Below, in pieces: positions 1-6,945 of a DNA stretch of 31,829 bases. Under the pieces are notes generated by a model that worked only from the letters and a program-made list of their open reading frames with translations, was not told where the DNA came from and did not search any database. Both the position numbers and the translations under genes were made by a program. The stretch's first letter is position 1; every line of letters starts with the position of its first letter. The DNA comes from SZUA-444 sp965226565 (GTDB lineage Bacteria > Bacillota > Clostridia > Oscillospirales > Ruminococcaceae). The stretch spans positions 1 through 31,829 of the forward strand of contig CBDDDI010000002.1 of assembly GCA_965226565.1 (NCBI GenBank), read 5' to 3'.

Positions 1-404
1 ATCTGATACATTATTCCACCTTTAATAAAATCTGGTGTAGTAAAATCTTTATCATACACATTTAATGTAAAAACATTTTCTCCACCAACAATACCAATAT
101 GTGAATTTTGACGTTTTATAAAAAATCTATCACCATTTGACAAATAACTAAAATAATAATTATGTGCACCCATAAAAGTAGCATTATATATAGCTGAATA
201 TTCTGTATAAATATCTGTTTCTTCTTTTTTATTCATTGTAATAAAACGTTCTTTAAAACCATCTCTAAATATAACCATCACTGGCTTGCTATCTAATTTT
301 ATATCAATTGGTATTCTTATTGTGAATCTACATATTTGTCCAACTTTTAATGCACCAAAGATACTTTTATAATCAATATTCCAGCTATTATAAATTGTAT
401 TCAT
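1..404 (-). CDS. GH13 alpha-glycosidase (neopullulanase-like), N-terminal part only
   Basis: The gene starts at an ATG (402-404) behind a GGAGGT ribosome site and runs off the left edge after 134 codons. The visible part is a beta-rich N-terminal domain like that of cyclomaltodextrinase/neopullulanase enzymes. It then reaches the segment TTPDFIKGGIMYQ, the usual opening of the GH13 barrel in clostridial alpha-amylase-type proteins (often continued as IFPDRF). No signal peptide is visible, so a cytoplasmic enzyme acting on imported maltodextrins is likely. It is transcribed divergently from a second GH13 gene, which suggests shared control. The catalytic residues are outside the window, so exact substrate specificity cannot be judged. 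Confidence 0.82.
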   Translation of the reverse strand, partial: MNTIYNSWNIDYKSIFGALKVGQICRFTIRIPIDIKLDSKPVMVIFRDGFKERFITMNKKEETDIYTEYSAIYNATFMGAHNYYFSYLSNGDRFFIKRQNSHIGIVGGENVFTLNVYDKDFTTPDFIKGGIMYQ

Positions 405-465
405 ACTACCTCCGTGATTTATAGTTTATATTCATATTTGCTACATAAGATAGCAATATATTAGT

Positions 466-494
466 ATTATATTCAAAAATGAAGAAAACGTCAT
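466..494 (-). promoter_or_regulatory. Possible promoter of the leftward GH13 gene
   Basis: A perfect TATAAT (minus strand, 466-471) lies about 60 bp upstream of the GH13 start. The -35 at 17-bp spacing is poor (ATGACG, 489-494), so an activator may be needed or the site may be wrong. Confidence 0.35.
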
Positions 495-536
495 AAAAAT
501 AAGTAATAATATCTAATTTTATACTTAATTTTGTTG

Positions 537-565
537 TTGACATTTGACAATATCTTGTATAATAT
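537..565 (+). promoter_or_regulatory. Sigma-A-type promoter of the rightward GH13 gene
   Basis: There are two overlapping TTGACA hexamers (537-542 and 544-549). A TATAAT sits at 558-563 and a TAATAT at 560-565. TTGACA(537)-17 bp-TAATAT and TTGACA(537)-15 bp-TATAAT are both possible. The start codon is about 90 bp downstream, leaving an AT-rich leader. The 248-bp gap 405-652 carries the divergent promoters of the two GH13 genes; I saw no clear operator palindrome there. Confidence 0.6.
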
Positions 566-652
566 ATAAGTTAATGTTGATTATAAATTAATACAAAAAA
601 TACAAATTATTACATTTAAATTATTAAAATAATTTAAAAATGGAGGATAAAA

Positions 653-2353
653 ATGAACTTACATGCAATTTATCATAATCCAAATAGTAACTACGCTTAT
701 GCTAGAAGCAATAATGAACTACACATTAGATTAAGAACAGCCAAAAATGATGTTGATGAAATCTATATCCACATTGGTTGCAAATATGATTTTAATTTAA
801 GAAAAAAATTAAAAATGGAAAAGGTTGCAACAGATAAACTATTTGATTATTATCAAACTGATTATTTAGCAACAGATTCAAGAGCTGCTTATTATTTTGA
901 GATAATAAAAGATGATGAGAAAGTAGTTCTTACTGAAAATGGATTTTTCCATAACTTTGATGAAAAAGGATCCTATGAGAACTTTTTTGTGTTTCCATGT
1001 ATAAATCCAACTGATGTTCATGTTACTCCAAAATGGACTAACGATGCTTTATTTTATCAAATCTTTGTAGAAAGATTTAATGATGGTGATGAATCAAATA
1101 ATCCTAGAAAATATTTAGAAGGTGAAAAGAAACCTGAACATTGCTGTTTATATGGTGGAGATTTACAAGGTATAATTGATAAACTAGATTATTTAGATGA
1201 TTTAGGAGTAAATGGATTATATCTTACACCTATATTTGAATCTCCAACAAACCACAAATATGATACTACTGATTATTTTAAAATTGATAAATATTTTGGT
1301 ACAAAAGAATTAATGGTAGAGCTTGTAGAAAAAGCTCATCAAAAAAATATTAAAATTGTTTTAGACTGTGTTTTTAATCATTCTGGACAAAATTTTGCTC
1401 AATTCCAAGATGTAGTTAAAAATGGTGAAAAATCTAAATATTACGATTGGTTTTATATTAAAAAGTATTCACCTAATTTTGATGAAATGGAATACGATTC
1501 TTTTGCATTTGTTAAAAACATGCCTAAAATTAACACTGCTAACAAAGAAGCTAGAAAATTCCTTCTTGATGTTGTTGAATATTGGACTGAAGGAACTAAT
1601 ATAGATGGTTGGAGACTTGATGTTTCTGATGAAATCGAAATGGACTTTTGGATTGATTTTAGAAAACTTGTAAAAGGAATTAATAATCAAGCTATTATTA
1701 TTGGCGAGAACTGGCACAACTCTTATGCTTGGCTTACTGGAAACAGATTTGATTGTGTTATGAACTATCCTGTTACAAAAGCTTGTGTAGACTTTTTTGC
1801 ACATAATAAAATTGATACTCAAAAATTCTGTGATGATATATCAAATATATTAATGTGGTATTCTGAACAAGTTAATTTATCACAACTTAACTTCCTTGAC
1901 AGCCATGATACACCAAGATTGTTGACACTTTGCAAAAATAATAAATCTAGAGTATACATCGCATTAGCTTTCTTATATTCATATATTGGTATACCATGTA
2001 TTTACTATGGAACTGAAGTTGGATTAAATGGTGGTGAAGATCAAGACTGCAGACAAATGTTTGATTGGAACGAAAACACTTGGGATAAAGAAACTTTATC
2101 ATTTACAAAACAACTAATTAATATCAGAAAAGATAATATAGCATTAAGAGAAGGTAAAATACGTTTATGGGTAAAAGATAACGTTTTATATCTTTTAAGA
2201 AAACACAAAACTCAATCTGTTATAACAGTTATAAATAATACTGACAAAGATAAAAATATAGAAATTGAAAATGGTTTTAATCCAATTTTAAATAATACTA
2301 ATGATAAACTATCTTCATACTCATGCGAAATCTTTGTAAAAGAAAATAAATAA
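653..2353 (+). CDS. GH13 alpha-amylase family enzyme (neopullulanase/cyclomaltodextrinase type)
   Basis: This 566-aa intracellular alpha-glucan hydrolase is complete. The N-terminal ~115 residues form a CBM34/Ig-like domain. The barrel begins near WTNDALFYQIFVERF (about 128-142). The GH13 motifs are all present: DCVFNH (238-243), GWRLDVSDE with the Asp323 nucleophile (319-327), GENWH with the Glu352 acid/base (351-355) and LDSHDTPR with transition-state Asp419 (415-422). No signal peptide is seen, so it probably degrades imported maltodextrin or cyclodextrin to maltose and glucose. The start is fixed by GGAGG at 642-646. The divergent neighbour is a second GH13 member. The exact activity (neopullulanase, maltogenic amylase or cyclomaltodextrinase) cannot be told from sequence alone. 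Confidence 0.9.
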   Translation: MNLHAIYHNPNSNYAYARSNNELHIRLRTAKNDVDEIYIHIGCKYDFNLRKKLKMEKVATDKLFDYYQTDYLATDSRAAYYFEIIKDDEKVVLTENGFFHNFDEKGSYENFFVFPCINPTDVHVTPKWTNDALFYQIFVERFNDGDESNNPRKYLEGEKKPEHCCLYGGDLQGIIDKLDYLDDLGVNGLYLTPIFESPTNHKYDTTDYFKIDKYFGTKELMVELVEKAHQKNIKIVLDCVFNHSGQNFAQFQDVVKNGEKSKYYDWFYIKKYSPNFDEMEYDSFAFVKNMPKINTANKEARKFLLDVVEYWTEGTNIDGWRLDVSDEIEMDFWIDFRKLVKGINNQAIIIGENWHNSYAWLTGNRFDCVMNYPVTKACVDFFAHNKIDTQKFCDDISNILMWYSEQVNLSQLNFLDSHDTPRLLTLCKNNKSRVYIALAFLYSYIGIPCIYYGTEVGLNGGEDQDCRQMFDWNENTWDKETLSFTKQLINIRKDNIALREGKIRLWVKDNVLYLLRKHKTQSVITVINNTDKDKNIEIENGFNPILNNTNDKLSSYSCEIFVKENK

Positions 2354-2397
2354 TAAAAAATAAGGAAACTTTCTAATAAGATAAGTTTCCTTATTTA
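2352..2397. terminator. Bidirectional intrinsic terminator between convergent genes
   Basis: A perfect 14-bp stem (2358-2371 with 2383-2396) has an 11-nt loop. On the minus strand it is followed by a strong T-run (complement of 2352-2360), so it best ends the trmK-nif3-rqcH run. On the plus strand the T-run is weaker but can end the GH13 transcript. The 173 bp between 2397 and 2569 are AT-rich with nothing else recognisable. Confidence 0.85.
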
Positions 2398-2569
2398 ATT
2401 TAAACACATATATCATAAACAATATTTATATATTCTTAATTTAACAATATATCAGATTATAACAAATCATCCACAACGCATTTAAACGCATTATAAAACA
2501 TGTCATCACAATTGTTAATCAAATCATATTAATTATATGATTACCTAATTAATAAGCTTTGTAGTGCTG

Positions 2570-4327
2570 TTATTTAACTTTTAGATTTTCTACAACATCT
2601 TCACTTGGATTTACAAGAATTGTAGTATTGTTTGTGAAAATAACCATACCAGGTTTTGAACCAACAGGTTTTTTTACAAATTTAACTTTTGTATAATCAA
2701 CCGGAACTTTTACACCATTTTTGGATTTACTATGATACGCTGCAATAATTGCTGCTTCTTCAATAGTTTTATCTGGTGGAACTTGATTGTTACAAACAAT
2801 TATAACATGTGATCCAGTTATATTATGAGTATGTAACCATATATCTGTTTTTTCACTATCTTTTAAAGAAAGTTTATCATTTTGTTTATTATTTCTTCCA
2901 ACTAAAATTACAAAACCATCACTAGAAATAAATTTTATAGGAGGCAATGCTTTAGGCTGTTTGCCTTTTATTTTAGAAGCTTTTAAATAACCTTGTTCTT
3001 TAAGTTCCAAACGAATTTCAGAAATCTCAGCATCAGTTGTAGCCCTTGTTAATGCATCAAAAACACTATCAACATAAACAATTTCTTCTTCACCTTGTTT
3101 AATTAATGCTGTTAATTTTTTTTCAGCAACATCAGCTTTTTTATACTCTTTGTAATATTTTTGAGCATTTTGAGAAGGAGTATATCTTTTATCCAATTTA
3201 ATCTTGACTATAGGACAATTTTCATCATAAAAATTCTCAACTTCAATTTCTGACATACCTTTTTCTATTCTATAAATATTTGAAGATATAAGATCACCCA
3301 TAGTCTTATTTTTTTCTCTATCTTTTGTTGCAAACAATTCTTCTTTTTGAACTACAATTCTTTTAGAAATTCTATCAGATAAATTTAAAATATACTTAAA
3401 TAAATCATCAGAACGCTGTTTAATCCTGTTTTTCAAATCTCTTTCATAAAAATACACATCCAAAAGCTCACAAGCAGAATTCATTTCTCTTGTAAACATA
3501 GAAGCTGAATATTGATTTATCTCAGTAAAACAAAAATCTTTAAGTACACCATTTTTATCTATTATTATATAATATTTATTTTTATTTTCATTTAAACTTT
3601 TTGAAATATTTTTAAGATAAAAAACCAATCTATCTTTTTGATCATCATCCATATCTTTTGTGAAAAGGTTTTCACCTTTACAGCTGTAAAATTCTGCCTC
3701 TCTTGCAAATACAGGAGATATTCCTTCAAGCGTTTTCATAATTGCCTTAGACAATCTAAGCTCTTTATAATCATCTAACTTTTCAAAAAAATCATATTTA
3801 TTAAATTCTAAAATAGAAAGTTTTTTATCTCTTGGTGGAAGTGAATAATCTATATTAGGCAAAACAACTCTAACACTAGACATATCTTGTCCTACTCTTT
3901 TTATACTATCAATAACTTTATTTTGCTCATTTATAAGAATCAAATTTGAATGTCTTCCCATTATTTCAACAGCAAGTGTTAATAAAACTTTATCCGCAAG
4001 TTCATTTGTTGCCTCAAATTTAAAATATAATATTCTTTCCAAACCATCTTGAGTAATATCAACAAGTCTTCCTGATGACAAATGTTTACGAAGCAACATA
4101 CAAAACATAGGTGGAATTTTTGGATTTTCAATATCCATTTTTGTTAAGTGCACACGTGCCATACCTGCACTTGTTGAAATAAGTATTTTTTTCACACCAT
4201 TTTTAGTTCTCATTTGCAAAACTATTTCTTCACGAGATGGTTGATATATTTTATCAACTCTAGCTCCTACAACAGCATCTTTCAACTCATTTTTAACTTG
4301 GTTTAAAAAAACTCCATCTAACGCCAT
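2570..4327 (-). CDS. rqcH: Rqc2-type ribosome quality control protein RqcH (NFACT family)
   Basis: This 585-aa NFACT protein was formerly annotated as fibronectin-binding protein. In Bacillus RqcH binds the obstructed 50S subunit carrying peptidyl-tRNA and adds C-terminal alanine tails that mark stalled nascent chains for degradation. The start MALDGVFL and the segment around VDKIYQPSREEIVLQ are typical of the NFACT-N domain. A charged helical middle follows (about 370-450). The C-terminal NFACT-R (DUF814) domain carries DIWLHTHNITGSHVII. Length is normal for the family. It starts 12 bp after the nif3-like stop, with its AAGGAT ribosome site overlapping that stop, so the two are co-transcribed. 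The gene is last in the run before a strong terminator. Confidence 0.93.
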   Translation of the reverse strand: MALDGVFLNQVKNELKDAVVGARVDKIYQPSREEIVLQMRTKNGVKKILISTSAGMARVHLTKMDIENPKIPPMFCMLLRKHLSSGRLVDITQDGLERILYFKFEATNELADKVLLTLAVEIMGRHSNLILINEQNKVIDSIKRVGQDMSSVRVVLPNIDYSLPPRDKKLSILEFNKYDFFEKLDDYKELRLSKAIMKTLEGISPVFAREAEFYSCKGENLFTKDMDDDQKDRLVFYLKNISKSLNENKNKYYIIIDKNGVLKDFCFTEINQYSASMFTREMNSACELLDVYFYERDLKNRIKQRSDDLFKYILNLSDRISKRIVVQKEELFATKDREKNKTMGDLISSNIYRIEKGMSEIEVENFYDENCPIVKIKLDKRYTPSQNAQKYYKEYKKADVAEKKLTALIKQGEEEIVYVDSVFDALTRATTDAEISEIRLELKEQGYLKASKIKGKQPKALPPIKFISSDGFVILVGRNNKQNDKLSLKDSEKTDIWLHTHNITGSHVIIVCNNQVPPDKTIEEAAIIAAYHSKSKNGVKVPVDYTKVKFVKKPVGSKPGMVIFTNNTTILVNPSEDVVENLKVK

Positions 4328-4339
4328 ATCATCTATCCT

Positions 4340-5146
4340 TTAATCAAATTCATAATTTAAAATATCTTTATTTCTGTCTGCAACACTAAATTCAACTGTT
4401 TTAATATTTAATTCCAAATACTTTTTAAGTTTTTCTAAAATAACATTCTCAGTATGAAAATGTCCTGCATCAAATATAGTAACACCTAAATTATTAGCAT
4501 CTATAAATTTATCATGTTTAACATCGCCAGTTACAAATGCATCAACACCTTCAGAAACTACTTTATCAAAAATACTTCCTCCGCTTCCGCATCCAACAGC
4601 TACTTTTTTAATTTTTTTACCTGTTTTATTATATCTAACAACAGTATTTCCTAAAGCATTCTTAATCTTTTTTGCAAAATCTTTTGCGGAATATTCTCTA
4701 TCAAGTTCACCAATACATCCATATCCAACAATACGTTTTTCATTATTACTTTCAACAAATGTATAAGAAATCTCAACAGGATTTTTTATTATTTTCAATC
4801 CTAATTTTTCAGCAAGTGTGTCATTAACGCCACCTTTTGTCATATCAAGATTTGTATGTGCAGAAATAACTGAAATATTATTTTTAATAAGCATTCCAAA
4901 AATGCTATCATCATCAATACTTTTTAATGCATTAAAAATTACAGGATGGTGACTTATTATCAAATCAACATCTTTATCAATAGCCTCACAAACAACTTGT
5001 TTTGTAACATCCAAACTAATAAGTACCTTTTTAACATCATTATTTTTATTTCCAACAAGAATGCCGCAATTATCCCATTTTTCAGCAAACTTAAAAGGTG
5101 CAAATTTATTTATCCTATTATAAATATCAATAACTTTTTTCATCAT
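4340..5146 (-). CDS. Nif3-like dinuclear metal centre protein
   Basis: This protein is a member of the Nif3/YqfO (DUF34) family, which forms hexameric toroids with a two-metal site. The biochemical role is not firmly established in bacteria. Visible family motifs are KWDNCGILVGN near the N-terminus, the metal-ligand stretch LIISHHPVIFNAL, SAHTNLDMTKGGVNDTLA, and the C-terminal DAGHFHTEN. At 268 aa it is the short form and lacks the PII-like insertion of longer homologues such as B. subtilis YqfO. Two consecutive ATGs exist at 5146 and 5143; GGAGGT lies close enough that the second is spaced better. The gene overlaps the end of trmK by up to 20 bp. The trmK-nif3 pairing is common in Firmicutes. 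Confidence 0.92.
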   Translation of the reverse strand: MMKKVIDIYNRINKFAPFKFAEKWDNCGILVGNKNNDVKKVLISLDVTKQVVCEAIDKDVDLIISHHPVIFNALKSIDDDSIFGMLIKNNISVISAHTNLDMTKGGVNDTLAEKLGLKIIKNPVEISYTFVESNNEKRIVGYGCIGELDREYSAKDFAKKIKNALGNTVVRYNKTGKKIKKVAVGCGSGGSIFDKVVSEGVDAFVTGDVKHDKFIDANNLGVTIFDAGHFHTENVILEKLKKYLELNIKTVEFSVADRNKDILNYEFD

Positions 5147-5819
5147 TAACCTCCAATGCTTTTTGAAGTTTTAAAATAATGTCATTCATATTTTTCATTT
5201 CTTGTTTCATAGAATCTACTTGTTTTATATTACTGACAATTCTAATATACTTTTGTAATAATTTCTCATAATATAACTTTCCGTTATTAGTTTTTTCATC
5301 AACATATCCAGTTATACTAAAATAATCATCAATTCCTACATTTTTTCCACAATAAGTAGCATTAATAATCGTGTAAATAAAACTATCTTCTGCAACAACT
5401 TTTTCCTTAAGAATTTTAAAACCATTTTTATAAAGCCATTTTCTTAAAGAATCATGTTTAGTCATTGGCTGTAAAACAAGATTTATACCATTTTTAATCC
5501 AATCACATTCACTTAAAATTTTTGAAATAAGCTCTCCACCCATTCCAGCAATAACAACATCAGTTATATCTTTAAAATCAACATTTTTTAATCCATCAGA
5601 TAATACAAGCTCTATTTTATCCTCCAGATTATTATCTTTAACAGTTTTTTTAGCACTATACAAAGGTTTCTCATTTATATCACAAGCAAATGCTTTTTTA
5701 CTAATGTTATTTTTTATTAAATAAACTGGCAAATATCCATGATCAGTTCCAACATCAGCAACAACAGAATTTTCTTTAACAAATTCACTACAAATAATTA
5801 GTCTTTTTTTCAATATCAT
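5127..5819 (-). CDS. trmK: tRNA (adenine22-N1)-methyltransferase TrmK
   Basis: This SAM-dependent enzyme methylates N1 of adenine 22 in tRNA (COG2384; B. subtilis TrmK/YqfN). The Rossmann SAM-binding motif is VVADVGTDHGYLPVYL near the N-terminus. It is followed by VVIAGMGGELISKIL and LVLQPMTKHDSLRKWL, all characteristic of the family. A longer frame opens at 5852, but I prefer the ATG at 5817-5819. It has an AAGAGGAC ribosome site 5 nt away and gives the normal MILKKRL start (230 aa). The 11-codon extension would lie inside a terminator hairpin. The C-terminus overlaps the nif3-like start, indicating translational coupling. Confidence 0.92.
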   Translation of the reverse strand: MILKKRLIICSEFVKENSVVADVGTDHGYLPVYLIKNNISKKAFACDINEKPLYSAKKTVKDNNLEDKIELVLSDGLKNVDFKDITDVVIAGMGGELISKILSECDWIKNGINLVLQPMTKHDSLRKWLYKNGFKILKEKVVAEDSFIYTIINATYCGKNVGIDDYFSITGYVDEKTNNGKLYYEKLLQKYIRIVSNIKQVDSMKQEMKNMNDIILKLQKALEVNDEKSY

Positions 5820-5832
5820 AATATGTCCTCTT

Positions 5833-5868
5833 AAAAAGAAAGTTCGAGCCAAAGCATCGAACTTTTTT
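5833..5868 (-). terminator. Intrinsic terminator or attenuator between the DUF1858 gene and trmK
   Basis: A 9-bp stem (5839-5847 with 5857-5865) and 9-nt loop is followed on the minus strand by a C and five T's. It sits 11 bp after the DUF1858 stop and 20 bp before the trmK start. A run of T's on the plus strand makes it formally bidirectional. trmK has no obvious promoter between this hairpin and its start, so read-through or a promoter inside the DUF1858 gene must feed it. Confidence 0.75.
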
Positions 5869-5876
5869 AAAATATT

Positions 5877-6083
5877 TTATTTATCTGCAAAAAATGCATT
5901 TAATTTTGAAACAAGTTCGTCAGGCTCCATACCATGAACCATACAAGCTTCTCCAACTGTTTCTGTTCTAACTGAAGGACAGCCTAAACAATGCATTCCC
6001 ATTTCGAGAAAAAATTGAGCTGTATTTGGATCAGCATCTAATATATCTCCCATTACAGTGTCTTTAGTAACAACAAATGCCAT
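5877..6083 (-). CDS. DUF1858 small redox-disulfide domain protein
   Basis: This 68-aa protein is almost entirely a DUF1858 domain, also described as the hybrid-cluster-protein-associated redox disulfide domain. The segment GMHCLGCPSVRTETVGEAC holds the CxxC pair (Cys32, Cys35) and a later Cys, followed by HGMEPDELVSKLN as in the family. The protein is cytoplasmic and its role is unknown. The CxxC suggests a thiol/disulfide switch or a cluster-associated function. It has its own promoter and a GGAG ribosome site, and it ends at a terminator, so it is probably a monocistronic message with some read-through to trmK. No hybrid-cluster gene is in the window. Confidence 0.87.
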   Translation of the reverse strand: MAFVVTKDTVMGDILDADPNTAQFFLEMGMHCLGCPSVRTETVGEACMVHGMEPDELVSKLNAFFADK

Positions 6084-6114
6084 TTTAAATTCTCCTTTTC
6101 TATAGCGTTTTTAT

Positions 6115-6143
6115 ATTATACCACAAAAGTTTAAATATATCTA
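6115..6143 (-). promoter_or_regulatory. Extended -10 promoter of the DUF1858 gene
   Basis: A perfect TATAAT on the minus strand (6115-6120) is preceded by TGG, which makes an extended -10. A weak TAGATA lies at -35 (6138-6143) with 17-bp spacing. The start codon lies about 32 bp downstream of the -10. Confidence 0.65.
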
Positions 6144-6144
6144 C

Positions 6145-6186
6145 TAAAAAATAAAAAAGTGTAATTCATAAAATGAATTACACTTT
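6145..6186 (-). terminator. Intrinsic terminator of the zinc-ribbon gene
   Basis: A perfect 14-bp stem (6156-6169 with 6173-6186) has a 3-nt loop and is followed on the minus strand by an almost uninterrupted T tract (complement of 6146-6158). It ends about 25 bp after the zinc-ribbon stop. Confidence 0.9.
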
Positions 6187-6211
6187 AAAAGAATCTAAAT
6201 TATTTAAAAAA

Positions 6212-6487
6212 TTATTCTTCTTTCATTTTTGCAAAACAGTCACTGCAGTATACAGGACGGTCTTCACGTGGTTTAAAAGGAACTCTTGCTTCGCATCCGC
6301 AAGAAGCACAAGTAGCTGTGAACATTTCTCTTTCTGCTTTTGCAGAATTTTTTCTAGCATCACGGCAACCTTTACATCTTTGTGGTTCATTTACAAACCC
6401 TTTTTCAGCATAAAATTCTTGCTCACCAGCTGTGAACACAAATTCAGCTCCGCATTCTTTGCATACTAATGTCTTGTCTTCGTACAT
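6212..6487 (-). CDS. Double zinc-ribbon domain protein
   Basis: This 91-aa protein has two treble-cysteine zinc ribbons. The first uses Cys9/Cys12 (VCKECGAEFVF) and Cys38/Cys41 (QRCKGCRDAR). The second uses Cys60/Cys63 and Cys81/Cys84 (VYCSDCF), with the family phrase VPFKPREDRPVYC between. Such zinc-ribbon proteins are widespread in Clostridia and other anaerobes. The function is not established; nucleic-acid or protein binding is a guess. A frame continues upstream to 6532, but the ATG at 6485-6487 has a GAGGG ribosome site at good spacing and starts at the conserved domain. The upstream untranslated region is unusually long (about 280 nt from a candidate promoter) and can form several hairpins. 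Confidence 0.86.
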   Translation of the reverse strand: MYEDKTLVCKECGAEFVFTAGEQEFYAEKGFVNEPQRCKGCRDARKNSAKAEREMFTATCASCGCEARVPFKPREDRPVYCSDCFAKMKEE

Positions 6488-6499
6488 ATTATTTCCCTC

Positions 6500-6735
6500 G
6501 CTTAATGTTTTTTTGCCGAGTATTACCAACATACATGTGTGTCTAACAACGCTCTGTAATTTAGCTACTTGGCTTCTTTTATTAAAACAGCCCCATGCTG
6601 TTCCAAACTATAAATTATGCTCTCCAAAATTGCCTAGCTTTTATTTAGCTTTAATGCGTCATTACCACTTTAAAGGGAAATACAAGTTAACATATAATTT
6701 TGTAGATAGAGCAATAGTATTAGTAACCTAATACT
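6500..6735 (-). promoter_or_regulatory. Candidate structured leader RNA or small RNA upstream of the zinc-ribbon gene
   Basis: Read on the minus strand, this non-coding stretch can form several helices. TAATG/CATTA has a 3-nt loop. AACAGC pairs with GCTGTT around ATGGG. Nearest the gene, GCCAAGTA pairs with TACTCGGC (7 of 8 pairs), continued by TTAC/GTAA beyond a 6-nt bulge. An A7 run and the ribosome site follow. A perfect 8-bp inverted repeat (6716-6723 with 6728-6735) opens the region. I do not recognise it as 6S, T-box, or any riboswitch class whose core I can recall. It could be a leader regulator or a separate small RNA. Confidence 0.35.
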
Positions 6736-6774
6736 TTTCGATATAAAATAAATAATTTTACATTATATTTTATC

Positions 6775-6803
6775 ATTATGTAGTAAATATCAAACATATA
6801 CAA
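6775..6803 (-). promoter_or_regulatory. Candidate promoter of the zinc-ribbon leader
   Basis: TTGTAT (6798-6803) and CATAAT (6775-6780) lie on the minus strand with 17-bp spacing. Transcription from here would give a leader of roughly 280 nt before the zinc-ribbon start. Confidence 0.4.
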
Positions 6804-6945
6804 TTAATATTAAACTTTTACATTTATAATGAACTTTCTAAATGATACCACGGTATAGCACAAATGTCAAGGTATTTATTATTATTGTATTGCATTATTG
6901 TTAATGTTAAACAAAAACATGGTTATTATTTGTTAAATCCTACTA
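6804..6945. other. AT-rich gap downstream of the MATE gene
   Basis: This non-coding DNA follows the MATE stop codon. The only structure seen is a short palindrome, ATACC-AC-GGTAT, near 6846-6857. No terminator with a T tract was found directly after the MATE gene. Confidence 0.5.

Noticed and set aside
1469..1822. Minus-strand open frame inside the GH13 gene, and many similar antisense frames in the dcw genes
   Set aside because: These are shadows of codon bias in real genes; none has a recognisable domain or ribosome site.
6432..6731. Plus-strand reading frame opposite the zinc-ribbon gene and its leader
   Set aside because: It has no ribosome site, its composition is unlike a protein, and it lies antisense to a well-supported gene.
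6500..6735. The leader could be 6S RNA, a T-box or a cyclic-di-GMP riboswitch
   Set aside because: I found no rod-like pairing of the two ends, no T-box sequence (GGTGGNACC-like), and no riboswitch core I could recognise. Left as an unassigned structure.
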